Below are positions 1 to 10,309 of a DNA stretch of 64,000 bases, one piece after another (the stretch's first letter is position 1; every line of letters starts with the position of its first letter). The DNA comes from Akebia trifoliata. Lineage: Eukaryota > Streptophyta > Magnoliopsida > Ranunculales > Lardizabalaceae. The stretch lies in NCBI GenBank assembly GCA_017979445.1, contig CM030717.1, positions 20,447,288 to 20,511,287 on the forward strand. Reading direction: 5' to 3'. Under the pieces are notes generated by a model, which saw only the letters and a program-made list of their open reading frames with translations, was not told the origin of the DNA and searched no databases. The position numbers were made by a program, and so were the translations under genes.

Positions 1-450
1 AATTTTTGCCTACCCTCGTCAAGGTTATGTTATACTGAGACAATTGCATCTAGAAGCTGAGAACACATTTGGGTACAACCCTACCACCAACTGCGAGTTC
101 CACGTGGGAGCTCCCTGTCACCTTACGGACCGGTGCTGGCAGTTGAGGAATGTTGTATAGACCTTGATAGATAGGAAACTCATAGTTCTAGATCCCGTAC
201 TAATGTAGTAGAACATCAATCAACACCCACTTCTAGTTTATAACGGCAATGGGAATATTGTAGGATCGACAAATATAGTGAACACAATCTTAGAGGTAGA
301 GTCGGATTTTGATCCCTCACAGTTAATCATTCCTTTGGGATCAAAGGTAAGAATTTACCTCAAGCCGAACACCTTCAACACCACAGTCAACACCATCCAC
401 TTTCAAAGTCAAAATAATACTCTCATTCGCATCACCACCCAATATGAGGG
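1..450 (+). pseudogene. Ty3/Gypsy gag C-terminal remnant
   Basis: The + strand encodes the end of an Ogre/Tat-type gag. Around 88-150 the translation reads CEFHVGAPCH followed by a Cys-Trp pair, the zinc-knuckle-like Cys/His block also seen in this window near 9775 and 32870. It is followed by a segment that resembles the usual gag-protease linker, last open stretch 278-481. Stop codons interrupt the frame near 200, and the sequence runs straight into an LTR at 451, so this is a broken fragment whose 5' part lies outside the window. Known: such Cys/His motifs bind element RNA during packaging. Inferred: same outer element as the RNase H/integrase remnant at 2440-3397. Confidence 0.7.
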
Positions 451-2026
451 GTGTAGACACCCCATTTTTACACTTGCCTGATTAATCAATTCATCAACCC
501 GATCGTGATGATTCCCGATAATGGATGACTATTCTAATGCTTTATTTGTCACTAGATATGTTTCAGAAATTCAGATGGAGTATCTCAAACTAACAAAACT
601 GTAGAAACCAAGTCACGCAAGGAAGATATAATCTCAAAAACATAGAAATCATCATTTTTCAAACAAAAAGAAGCTTTACGATAAAAATCACTAAAAAATG
701 ATCAAATTATCAAAATACCCCTAACATCAAAACATCCTTAGAGATCCCTTATGCTTAGGAAAATCCTTTCGAATACATAAAATAACAAAGTGAAATCAAA
801 TAAACTATTTCGTCAATTTTCACAAGATTCGACAAAATTATGAAAATACCCCTCATACGGTACACGATCATTTCACATCAAAAAATTTCATAAATAACAC
901 AAACCAATATTCCCATTGAATTCCTTATGAAAAATCGATTCCAAAACATTCTGGAATATTAAAAAATGACTAAAAACGTAAAAAATCCTCTTCGAGGGCA
1001 AAACGATAATTTTACAATTTTAATAATTAAAAATTCTGAAATTAATAATTAAAATATTAATTAATGTAAAGTGAAATCCAAATTAAAATTAATTTTTTTT
1101 AAAGTCAAGTCAATCAAGTAAGATTTAAGTCAAAATCCTAAAATCTAGTCATTCAAGTGAGGCTTAAGTCAAAATCCTAAAATCTAGTCAATTAAGTGAG
1201 ACTTAAGTCAAAACCCTAAAAACAAGTCAATCAAGTAAGACTTAAGTTAAAATCCTAAATTCTAGTTAATCAAGTGAGACTTAAGTCAAAACCCTAATCA
1301 ATCTAATAAGATCAAAGTCAAACCCTAACCCTAATAGAATTCTAATTAAACTTTAAAACTATTTAAAAGAAACATAATCTAGCTCTAACTCTATCTAAAA
1401 AGCTCTTTAAAAAATCTATAGATAGGGGTCTCCACACCGTAATCTCGTAGGTAAAAATAAACCCTAGAAAAAATAGGTCAAAAAGTCTCCCTAGCCTTTC
1501 CCAAACCCTAATTTTGAAGTCTTAACTCCTTACCTAACACCAAACCCCAACTTTTGCTCAAACAACACCCAAAAATCCTTCAAAAATACCTAAAAATCCA
1601 TCAAAAATTAGGAAGGAATTAGATCTAAGGAGAAGATACCTCATCTTGGAGATCCGAAGTGGATCCAGTAACGAAAAACAAAGCAAGGAATGACAAGAAA
1701 GGAATCTCTCTGCCAACTTTGAAGGAACTATCGTTGTGATCATCTAGGTATTTTTCATTTTTATTTTTTTATTATTTATTTAGGTCTTTTAGCAATGTAG
1801 TTTTATTTGGGAAAAGTATAGGCCGACGTTTGTCGGGCGGGGTTGGTGCCTAACACCTTCCAACGTCATAACGTGATCCCCGGACCCGTATTTTCTTTCG
1901 TAGATTAGTGTTATTTACCTTTTAGAGTCAATGTTCGGCTCCTAGACCGTAATAACTAGGTGGCGATTCCCAATCATCAAAAATAAAAAGTAGATCCGTG
2001 CACCCAGTGGATTGAGAGCGCTTTCA
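451..2026 (+). repeat. LTR of Ogre/Tat-type family R (copy 1)
   Basis: Begins TGTAGACACC and ends CA, directly before a primer-binding site, so it reads as a 5' LTR on +. The same sequence occurs reverse-complemented at 30502-32090, 48214-49790 and 60526-62105, which fixes both ends. The TATA-like stretch that is TATAAATA in the other copies has decayed here to ctatagata near 1418. Copy 1 carries more internal 39-bp subrepeats than the others. The bases just left of it (aatatgagggg) look like a polypurine tract, but gag-like sequence runs up to them, so whether this is a fresh insertion or a recombinant is unclear. Confidence 0.85.
1109..1296 (+). repeat. 39-bp tandem subrepeats inside LTR copy 1
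   Basis: Nearly five units of 39 bp, each with the core ACTTAAGTCAAAA followed by CCTAAAATCTA. The other LTR copies carry about one (30502-32090) or two (48214-49790, 60526-62105) equivalents, so unit number varies within the family. The block lies upstream of the LTR TATA region, where repeats of this kind could act as promoter elements. That role is inferred. Confidence 0.75.
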
Positions 2027-2027
2027 G

Positions 2028-2045
2028 TGACGACTCCACTGGGAA
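2028..2045 (+). other. Primer-binding site, Ogre/Tat type
   Basis: Reads TGACGACTCCACTGGGAA, two bases after the LTR. The better-preserved copy at 30483-30500 (- strand) gives TGGCGACTCCACTGAGGA, complementary to a CCA-ended tRNA 3' end. From memory this matches the tRNA-Arg type primer of Ogre elements. It sets 451-2026 as a 5' LTR on +. Confidence 0.75.
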
Positions 2046-2046
2046 T

Positions 2047-2431
2047 TATTGAGGATCAAACTTGGAAAGCCCCAAGTATGGGAACATTTCCATTTGGACC
2101 TTTTTTGTGTGTGTTTGTTTTATTTATTTTTAGTTTATTTGATTCGTTTATTTTTTGGATTGTATTATATTTTCCCAGCATCATTTTTAGCATATTATTT
2201 GCTATGATTCAATTTAGGATCATTTGGGATGACCTTAAATAATGCAGGATATTGAGAGGTTGATGATGTGGAAAAATGGGTGTTGACCCACTTTTTATTT
2301 GAATTATTTTTGGTATGTATTATCCTTTATTGGTATCTTTTGGTTCGATTTTGGATACTTTGTTTTGGCACATTCTTTTTATGGTTCAATTTAGGGTCAT
2401 TTTGGGATGACCCTAAACAATGAATCATATG
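2047..2431 (+). other. Family R leader, 5' part, with two hairpins
   Basis: Untranslated leader matching 30060-30480 and 60090-60500 in reverse complement. It contains two copies of an inverted repeat: an imperfect one at 2213-2239 and a perfect 11-bp stem at 2390-2400 / 2407-2417 (TTTAGGGTCAT, six-base loop, ATGACCCTAAA). Similarity to the other leaders stops abruptly after ...aaacaatgaa at about 2431, where unrelated RNase H coding sequence begins. Confidence 0.75.
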
Positions 2432-2439
2432 TCCCATAA

Positions 2440-3397
2440 CAGTCAAACTATGTTTTCAGTGCACAAACAATCAAGCAGAATATGAAGCATGCATAGTGGG
2501 TCTCAAGGAATCAATAGAGATGGAAGTCAACTAGATGGATGTATTTGGGGACTCTAGTCTAGCAGTCTACCAAACTGCCATAGAATAGCAAACACGGGAA
2601 CAGAGACTGGTACTGTACCACAAGTATATAAAAAAACTAGTATTAATTTCTCTCGAATCACTTTTAATTATATATGCTAAGGCCAAAAACCAATTTAGAG
2701 GCACACTTGCAACCTTTGCCTCCATGGTCATAGTCACTGAAGAAATTACCATTGATCCTATGGAGCTAAGGATTCAAGATGAGCCAACTTACTAATTTAC
2801 AAATTGAAATAGAAGATGCAAAAATAAAAACTCCATGGTTTTTCAACATCAAGGCTTATTTAAAAGATAGAACTTACCTTCTAGAAGCTACAAAAGTCGA
2901 AAAGAGAACAATTTAGTGATTAGGAGGACAATTCTTCTTATGTAATGAGACATTGTACAAACGATCACACCATAAGGTTCTCCTTTGATGTGTCGTAGAA
3001 GTTGAGGCCAAACATCTCATAGAAGTTGTCTACGGAGAGGTTTGCATTCCTTATATAAATGGGCACATGCTACCAAAAAAATAATGAAGATGGGCTATTA
3101 CTGGTCCACAATGGAGAGCTACTATTTTTAGTATGTCAAAAAATGCCACTTATATTAAGATATATGCTAACAAGATCAATGCACCATCAAATGAACTTCA
3201 CAATATGACATAACCATGCCTTTTCTCGCTCTAAGGCATGGTTGTCATTGGTTCAATCAATCCTAAAGCATCAAGTGGTCATAGATTTATCTTGGTGGCA
3301 ATCGACTACTTCACTAAGTGGGTGGAAGTCATGTCTTACGCAAATGTTACGAAAGGGCATGTTATCAAATTCTTGAAAAAGCATGTCATTTGTAGAT
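2440..3397 (+). pseudogene. RNase H and integrase remnant
   Basis: RNase H motifs (NQAEYEAC, then DVFGDSSLAVYQ) are readable from about 2470, with in-frame stops near 2530 and 2590. A decayed integrase N-terminus follows, with a KINAP motif near 3173. From 3238 the integrase core is open: GHRFILVAIDYFTKWVE, including the first catalytic Asp, up to the N gap. The usual substrate is element cDNA ends and host target DNA in the nucleus. Stops, missing upstream RT and the gap make it non-functional. It belongs to an Ogre/Tat-type element and sits where the family R leader should continue. Confidence 0.8.
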
Positions 3398-3497
3398 NNN
3401 NNNNNNNNNNNNNNNNNNNNNNNNNNNNNNNNNNNNNNNNNNNNNNNNNNNNNNNNNNNNNNNNNNNNNNNNNNNNNNNNNNNNNNNNNNNNNNNNN
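3398..3497. other. Assembly gap (100 N)
   Basis: Exactly 100 unknown bases, the conventional placeholder for a scaffold join of unknown size. It falls inside the integrase core, so the physical link between 3397 and 3498 is not established by sequence. Confidence 0.98.
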
Positions 3498-4219
3498 GGG
3501 TAATGATTGTTGGACTATGAAGCTTGTTTTTTAAATTTTTTTGTGTGTTTGATATGTGGTTTGATAATATATTTTTTTTAATTTTTTTCTATGTGTTCAA
3601 GTTTTTAGTAGACAAGTTGTGTTGTCCGTGGACAGCAAGCAGAAAAACAATGAATAAAAAACAAATTGTTTATAGGATGCTGTTAGCAAACAACATCTAT
3701 TCATCGTTTTAAAATCAGTTTTAGGGGTGGTGTGCCCCTAGTAGAAAGCTGTTTTCAGTTGTCAAACCCTTAATGTGTTTAATGTGATGTGTGGTGTGGT
3801 TTCAGTAAAAATATATATTTAAAAAAAAACCCTTATATTCTTTCGATTTTCAACTTGTCTTCTTCCCAACTCCATTGTTTTCAACAGAAACTGATCGGTC
3901 TGTTCTCTCAATCCAATCGAACCTTCCATTCTAATCGGTTTTAAGGCCATTAATACTTGAAGAAAATTTTTGATTTCGTCTAATTTAGAGACGCAAAATT
4001 TGGAATCGTCTAATCAATCTTGAAGATTTTTTGTGAGAATCGATGTCTCTTTCAACTGTTATAGAAGTGCAGAGTTTTTTGCCGATTCGGATCGGTAGGA
4101 AACCTTAGGGAATGGCCAGATCTTGCAAGTTCGAGACATAAACCTTCAGGGATCTGCCATTACCTTCAACTAGCTTCTCCTGTTGATTCAATTTATCTGC
4201 AAATTCTCTCTGTAAAATT
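3498..4219. other. AT-rich sequence, no gene seen
   Basis: T-rich DNA after the gap with no recognisable coding signal. A short inverted repeat TAGGGG / CCCCTA spans about 3722-3740. From about 3830 the sequence looks like the 5' untranslated region of the fragment at 4220 (pyrimidine-rich, then an ATG), but no promoter could be defined. Confidence 0.5.
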
Positions 4220-4435
4220 ATGGAATTTTATGGCTCTATGGATCGAAGAGAAGAATCTCATACTAGTAATGGTAATGGTGATGGTAACGGTAATGGAAAC
4301 GGTAACGGTAACGTGTTAAATCCAAACACGGATCACAAACTAGAGAACTATGAAGATCTACGATTGGAGTTTAGTTCTTCTCTTTATAGCTCTCTCGAGC
4401 AATACCTACCTCCAAGCATGCTCAATGTTTCTTGA
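4220..4435 (+). pseudogene. N-terminal gene fragment, unidentified
   Basis: A 71-residue open frame starts with MEFYGSMDRREES, contains a Gly-Asn run (about residues 20-31) encoded by ggtaac/ggtaat repeats, and ends with a conserved-looking block, LEFSSSLYSSLEQYLPPSML. This composition is unlike the surrounding transposon sequence and looks like the first exon of a plant nuclear or cytosolic protein, but I cannot name the family. It stops at 4433, and the following 100 bases keep an exon-like composition. It lies 355 bp upstream of the permease fragment in the same orientation. Confidence 0.45.
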
Positions 4436-4790
4436 GAAGTTAGGGTTCAGACTGAAAGAGAGAAAGTTGGAGGAGATCAAAGAGATAGAGAAAGAATGGA
4501 AAAGGGGAGATTGTGGGCGTAATCAGAGGGATTAAAGATCGATTTGGTTCGATAGATCAAATTAGTTTTGGGGAAAGTTTCTCACCTGCGAGAGATGTGT
4601 TATTTGCGATTTTCCTTGGATCGATTGAATTGGATTTGTCGGATTTGAACAAGGTCGCTGCCAAGCGGCAAACTTTGAAAAATGTTACAGTACCACACTC
4701 GCCAAACCTTTGAGAGAGAAATTTAAAATCTCTACTTCTCTGTTTTAATTTCGGTCTAGTAATCTCCCCTTAGTAAACTGAGTTAGAGAA

Positions 4791-5249
4791 ATGGATATAA
4801 TGATTCAAGATATTGAGTTCGGAACTAGAGGCAATTTTGGTAGAGTGGTTAGTAAAACGGATTTGGATCCACGTAAAGGAGTCGAAGGAGATGAATTGGA
4901 TGACGATGGCAAGCCAAAAAGAATTGGAACTGTATGGACCACCAGTACACATATTGGCTCTGGCGTTCTATCATTGGCTTGGTGTTTAGCCCAACTTGGT
5001 TGGATTGCTGGACTTGTGGCTCTCATTTTATTCTCCATTATTACCTTCTACACGTCTAGTTTCTTAGCTAATTATTACAGATCTCCAAATCCTATCACGG
5101 GGAAGAGAAACTCCACCTACATGGAGGCAGTCCAAGCCAACTTAGGTGGAGCAATGTACCTGTTCTGTGGGTTCACTCAATATTTCCAGATTATTGGGGT
5201 TGGAATTGGCTACACTATTACTGCATCCAAAAGCATGGTGTCCATATAA
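4791..5249 (+). pseudogene. Amino acid permease (AAP-type) N-terminal fragment
   Basis: Encodes 152 residues of a plant amino acid/auxin permease, a plasma-membrane proton-coupled amino acid importer. Visible marks: the acidic lead DDDGKPKRIGTVWTTSTHI, the first transmembrane helix with GSGVLSLAWCLAQLGW, a second helix (about residues 79-95), then YRSPNPITGKRNSTYMEAV and GIGYTITAS. Full-length proteins have about 470-490 residues and some ten helices, so only the first third is present. Family members usually have about five more residues (Ile-Thr-Ala-Val-Ile type) between THI and GSGVL; these are missing. The frame ends in a stop soon after the third helix. The ATG at 4791 fits the family start. 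Not a working transporter. Confidence 0.85.
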
Positions 5250-5256
5250 AAATCAA

Positions 5257-5493
5257 ATGGCCACCACTAGGAATCTGATTAATATTTCTCTAAATGACAA
5301 CGATAGAGGGTTTGGTTCAATTTCAAGGTCATTTTCGCTCCCTAATTCAATAACTTTCAAGAACCCATTTTCTCTCCTTATCATCCTAATAATCTCTCTC
5401 TCCCTCTTTGTCTGCGCTTTATTTGTTTTCTTCGATATATTTCTTCATCAATGGCCTTTATTGGTATTTGATTTGAAACAGTATTTTTTCTGA
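5257..5493 (+). pseudogene. N-terminal fragment of a putative type II membrane protein
   Basis: A frame starting MATTRNLINISLNDNDRG encodes 78 residues: a short polar, Ser/Arg-containing N-terminus (about 1-32), then a strongly hydrophobic stretch (about 33-55, rich in Leu/Ile/Phe), then a short tail and a stop. This is the shape of the cytosolic tail plus signal anchor of a Golgi type II membrane protein, such as a glycosyltransferase first exon, but no family motif remains. It begins eight bases after the permease frame ends, in the same direction and a different frame. Alternative: chance ORF in AT-rich DNA. Confidence 0.4.
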
Positions 5494-5614
5494 TTTTTTT
5501 TTTCACTTGTTGATTTGGTGAGATTTTAGACTACTTTAATTAATTTTTATCTCTGAGGTCAACGATTTTTAGTGCTGATTTGAAGTATTTGGAAAAGGGG
5601 GGGTTTATGCTCCT

Positions 5615-7160
5615 TGATCCTACAACCATCATTCTATTATTAATGTAACATCCATTGGAATCTCGATTTATTTTGGATCACCCAAAAAGGACCCTTGATT
5701 GGACCATAAAAATATATATATATAAATCCTTTTGGCTTGGATTAAAAATTGTGCTTATAGCAATGATTAGATCTGATTAATTATTCCATACCATATTCAT
5801 TAATTGGTTTGCCATAATCATAGTTGATATATATTTCTGATGTGCTTACTTTGATCTATGTTATGAATTTTGAATGATTCGATTAATATTCATGTGGTAT
5901 CAATGTATGATGATCTGATCAGGCTCATAGGCCCATTTGTTTGAAAATGCCCCGGGCACACCCTACCCTGTATTGCACACACCACATGCACGTTTACTGT
6001 TTTGCACGCTTGCATGTACCAATATAGCCAACGTGGCACTAGTGTGTGGCCCGGTCTCTTCGGAGATGCGGCGTCATTCATGAAAACCACAACTCCAGTC
6101 ACGTACCTTAGGGTATATCAAACAGGGGCATTAGTACCATCTGATCAGGTGACTCTGAAAGGTATATCGATGCACCCATGCTAGAGCGACCTGAGCCTTT
6201 GACCTATTGTAAGCCGCACGGTCACATGTCCCTATTGCCAACGTAGTACTAGTATGTGGTCGGTCCCCTCGTGGGATGTCAAACCATTTATGAAAGCTAC
6301 AACTCTTGACTCTTACCCATAGGGATATAAAAGATGATCCAAGTACATCAATTGCACTTCTTGGTCAAAACAAGTGCCTAAGCGAGATCTTGCTCCGATG
6401 TACTACGATACTAGGAGGATAGATTACGTCTATTCTAGAAAAGAGGTAATTTAAGAGTGCCTTTGCTCAAGCATCGTGCGCCACCTTTGATCTGGGGATT
6501 AAACTAGCTGCTTTTGGCTTTAGAGAAGTGAGTTGAAGTTTTAGATTATCACTTATACGGTATATCAAACCAAGTCACCACATATCGTCTGATTGAGTAC
6601 GCTCGAGAAGTATATAGGTGTACTTGGGCAAGGGTGACCAGATAAAAAAATTCATTGCACGTAGTAAGCTTAGAGTCTAGAAACCTCCCATGTAGGTCAT
6701 GACTTGAACTTATTGTGGGTGTTCCCGGGTTGTTTATTATGATAAATGAATATGAATGATGAGATCAGAATGTATGATTGTCCTCAAGGATTAAAGTTTT
6801 TTTTGTTTTACCTGATTAAAATGGGTGCACCGACCAAATAAAGAATCTATTGTTGCAACAATTCATAATGACCCAGTCCATCTCGACCCAACAATCATGA
6901 TGGGCTGGGCCATTTAAATCAAAATGGAAATCAAATTCTTTTCTAAATTCGGGTTTCAACCTATTTTTAATGAAGAAAAATGGTTTACAAAAGGAAAGTA
7001 TTTTTTAGAAAAAGTGTTTTCCAAAAGAAGTATTCTCTAGGAAAAAATATTTTCCGAGAAAAAGTATTTTCCAAAAAATGTTTTCCATAATAACAAGATT
7101 TTTCAAAAGAAAAAGTACTTGATATTTTACATGAACCTTGGAAGTGTACTAAAATACCCT
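5615..7160 (+). other. Element A leader, 3' part
   Basis: Untranslated leader matching - strand sequence at 26800-28260 and 57690-58745. Landmarks in order: the degenerate hairpin region near 5670, a block near 5940-6180 with cccgggcacaccc and gtggcactagtg, the structured shared motif at 6348-6498, and an A-rich end (6960-7130). A dinucleotide (AT)n tract lies near 5708-5722. Short frames within it are not conserved between copies, so it is treated as non-coding. Confidence 0.75.
6348..6498 (+). promoter_or_regulatory. Structured leader motif shared with the Athila-like elements
   Basis: Runs from attgcacttcttggtca to the ccaccttt block. It contains the small inverted repeat ATAGAT-TAC-GTCTAT and then a TTTAAGAGTGC core. 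Equivalents occur at 27438-27585 (-), 57961-58110 (-), 21511-21650 (-, element B) and 37996-38130 (+, element C). It lies between primer-binding site and gag in both lineages. Role unknown; RNA packaging or dimerisation is a guess. Confidence 0.65.
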
Positions 7161-7161
7161 T

Positions 7162-8198
7162 TTGTGTCAAACCAGGATGCTAGCCACAGGCAATAACCCG
7201 ATCGACCAGTTAGTCAAAACAACCGTCATAGGGATGCACCCTGTAGAGAAGATCAATTTTGAGAAATTCATGTTGAGGAGTGCTCTTTATTTTTATGAGT
7301 TTGAAATAGACTGGAACCTATTACGTGTTATGGCTAAGCGTTGGAACCCCTACCTTCATATATTCCATATTGGGCATATGCACTTGTGCCCTACTCATGA
7401 GGATTATTGTGGCATTATGGGGATATCCACTTCAGGACCTCTAGTTAGGCCCTTATTGAAGACAGGATATTCTGGTGACCTCGCTACAAGATCGAAGGAA
7501 GAAGCCAAGGCTTTAGTCCATAACGGGAGATTGGACTTAGCACATTTACTGGGCCCGTATCGCTCCCGCAGTCATCCCATTAATGTAAAACCCAAAACCT
7601 GGCGAGCCACTAGAGATTATCGTCTGTGCTTAGGAATTTTATCCCAATACATGTTGACCTCCAAAAGTGATGGCCAAACTATCCTTGAGTCCTTCATAGA
7701 TATAGCCTCTCAACTCTCAAGGAAAGCCAACCATGTACCTCTCATCCTAACTGAAACTTTCTCAGGTCTAGATGCCATAAAAATGGTGAGCAGGAAAGCT
7801 TCAAAGGAAGCCCCCACTTACTTTATATGTGACTGTGTGATCGCCACAAAATCTTAGACGTCTCTTTAAACCTCGAGTATGGGCCAGAACACTTTTCCAA
7901 AAAAAACTTGTTAGTGCGACACAATTTAGTCAAGGCTTGGTGCAAATGGTTGGATTCTCGCCTTGCCTGTCATATCGATTTAAGGTGCCCTTGGTGGATG
8001 ACTGATCCCCCTATTCTAGGAACCAAAGAATCCTATTATGTTCGTTTGATCGGACTAGAAGAAACACCTTTCTTCCAACCTGCATTGATCCCAGAGCAGT
8101 ACGACGTACCCATAGAGTTATCTTTACCTCAGCACAAAGCTTTCTTCCCTCCCGAGCCATTGACTGAAAAGTTAGTGCATCTCATTGAGAAGGCTTAG
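7162..8198 (+). pseudogene. Ogre-type ORF1, plant-mobile-domain-like, frameshifted
   Basis: Two open stretches, 7162-7857 and 7908-8198 in a different frame, make one broken protein of roughly 340 residues upstream of gag. The first has the pattern seen in plant mobile domain / DUF7745-type proteins: FEIDWNLLRVMAKRWNPYLH, then LCPTHEDYCGIMG, an LSQYML segment and a helix-rich end. The second adds VKAWCKWLDSRL and a Pro-rich tail. Known: Ogre elements carry an extra ORF1 before gag of unknown function, and PMD proteins occur both in transposons and as host MAIN/MAIL1 genes. The frameshift falls in a gap of about 50 bp. The remnant at 62500-63760 (-) is a related ORF1. Confidence 0.65.
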
Positions 8199-8527
8199 AA
8201 CAAACACACCTTAAGGTATCCAAACGGACCAGCAGAATTCAAAGAACCAGTGGTTAGAGACAAAATGATCAAGCCTGATAGCAATCCTAACGACCATCAA
8301 GACAAAGCTAAGCGCCCATGTAAAAAATAGTTTAAGTCAAATTTGTTGAAATATGTTTTAATGAGAACGTTTCTTTGTCAATCATTTTCAATAAAGTTAT
8401 TTTTCTTTTGAATAAACATTTATTTCCCTCTTGAATGATCATTGCGTGAATGGATTATTTAATGGATTGGTACACAAACTTCAATAAAATGACTCATTAA
8501 AATGTTATCAAGGGGGTAATACTGAAA
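8199..8527 (+). other. ORF1-gag spacer
   Basis: Non-coding spacer between ORF1 and gag. Its second half, ending atgttatcaagggggtaat, is conserved at 26560-26760 on the - strand in copy II, where ORF1 itself is missing. No splice or internal promoter signal could be assigned. Confidence 0.5.
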
Positions 8528-9940
8528 TTGATTAAATTTATCATTAATGGGGTGTCTAGGATTATCATTGCGCAAAAACTCAAGCGTCCACCTCCTAGTT
8601 GGAATCGTAAGTCCAGTCGATTAGAACGAGCGACAACACCAAGTCAACAGGCAAAAATGGCTTCAGAGTCTGAGCTTACAGAGATCTGTAAGATTTTGGC
8701 AGCCTTTGCCAATGACATCAACAGTACAAGAGGCAAAGTGAAAGTCTTAGAACAGATTTCAGAATTAACGGGCAATCCCCTTCATGATCCAAAAGAAAAA
8801 AGGGTAGAAGAAAATGCAGTGAGGCGTGTACATGAGGTATTTGACCTTGACGGAGATGAAGAACATTTTGATGAAAATTCGGTGTTAGCTAACAGGATGT
8901 CTCAGTTAGAGTCAGCGATGAAGAGTATAAAGGGTATCGATGAAATTACATCAGACATTGAAGCCCTGAACCGTATCCTTTGAATTCATTTGCTAGAAAA
9001 GTTTGTGATGGCTGAAATGGACAAGTTCAATGGTGTAGGTTGTGCAAAAACGCATCTTAAAGTATATGTCACCAACATGCACACTATGGGGCTCAATGAT
9101 GAATAGATGACGTTATTATTTCAGAGAGTACTCTATTAGGATTGGCACTACGTTGGCTAATGTCTCAAGATCCAGTTACTGTGGGTACCTAGGAGAACAT
9201 GTCAAAGGCTTTCTAACATCAGTATAACTACAGTACCGAGATTAAGATTTCAAGAAGGGATTTGGAGTCAACTAAGCAGAAAAATGGGGAAACTTTTACT
9301 GATTTCATTGGCCGTTGAAGGGTCAAAGCTGTCCAAATGTGGGATAGGCCATTAGAAAAGGAATAAGTAGCCATTATCCTTAAAAACCTTACACAAGGAT
9401 ATGCTCAGCACTTGGTTGCTCAATATCTTCTTACTTTTGAATCTCTATTACAAGTCGAAATCCAACTCGATGATGCGTTTGCCTCTGGGGTTCTTTCTAA
9501 TCCCTCGGATAACAAGTCTAAGAAACCCTATGTTCCCAAACCTAGTGCCAATCATGTTTAGATAGCCAACACATCAACTACCCTAGTTCAACTTCCATCT
9601 CGGTCCAATAATCAGACTCACCCAAGTCAACCCCGAACTCCTTGCCAGTTTACCAATTTTGGGATGACCCTTACCGTAGCTTTGCAAAAACTATTGAAAA
9701 AATGGCTACTTACCCTGATTCAACCCCGACCTTTACCAAATCCCCTGCCAGCCGGACACAATCCTAACTTGTTTTGTGAATTTCATCAAAATCTCAGCCA
9801 TCACATTGATCGATGTATCACTCTTCGTCATACTATTCAAAATCTATTGACAACAAAAAGGTCACAATTCCCAGCCCAACATCGCCAAATGTCACCACTA
9901 ATCCACTACCCATCTATCAACCTCCACCAACCCTGAACAT
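8528..9940 (+). pseudogene. gag of element A
   Basis: The first open piece (8528-8983) is a charged helical N-terminus with SELTEICKILAAFANDIN. After a stop, the gag core continues in another frame: MDKFNGVGCAKTHLKVYV near 9018, then QKNGETFTDFIGR near 9280, typical of retrotransposon gag. The zinc-knuckle-like block LFCEFHQNLSHHIDRC lies near 9768-9815. At least five stops and two frame changes separate these pieces, so no capsid protein can be made. Known role: gag forms the cytoplasmic particle around element RNA. Confidence 0.75.
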
Positions 9941-10309
9941 GGTTTCCAATACCCAATTACCATTTGACCCTGTATCTCTCGTCCACTCCATCCAAGTCAA
10001 ACCACCTAGTTACCCCATTGTCGGAATAGCTTTCACCAACGAAGTCTTCACCACGAGCTACGAGCCCTTCGATCTAACCTCAGATGATACATACTATTAT
10101 CCCCGCCTTACTACAGTAGTCCCACATTCACTAGTTACCTGTTGGCTCAAATGAACCCGAAAAGCCCTGTATCTTTGACAGATGAAGATCCATACTTGTT
10201 AACTGAAGAAGATGAGTCTTTCTCCCTCTCGTGTAATGAAGTTAGACATATGACCTAAGGGGGAAGATTCTTTAAGCCACTAGAACTCCTTGTTGACAAT
10301 CTTGCAATC

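Noticed and set aside
446..450. Polypurine-like aatatgagggg left of LTR copy 1 as a true polypurine tract
   Set aside because: Gag-like coding sequence continues to within a few bases of the LTR and no 3' UTR precedes it, so the purine run may be coincidental.
3722..3740. TAGGGG/CCCCTA hairpin followed by gtag as a Helitron 3' end
   Set aside because: Helitron ends need a CTRR terminus about 10 bases after the hairpin. That spacing and a matching 5' end were not found.
4791..5249. A functional amino-acid permease gene
   Set aside because: Only about one third of the protein is present, ending in a stop, with missing residues before GSGVL and no further exons before the next element.
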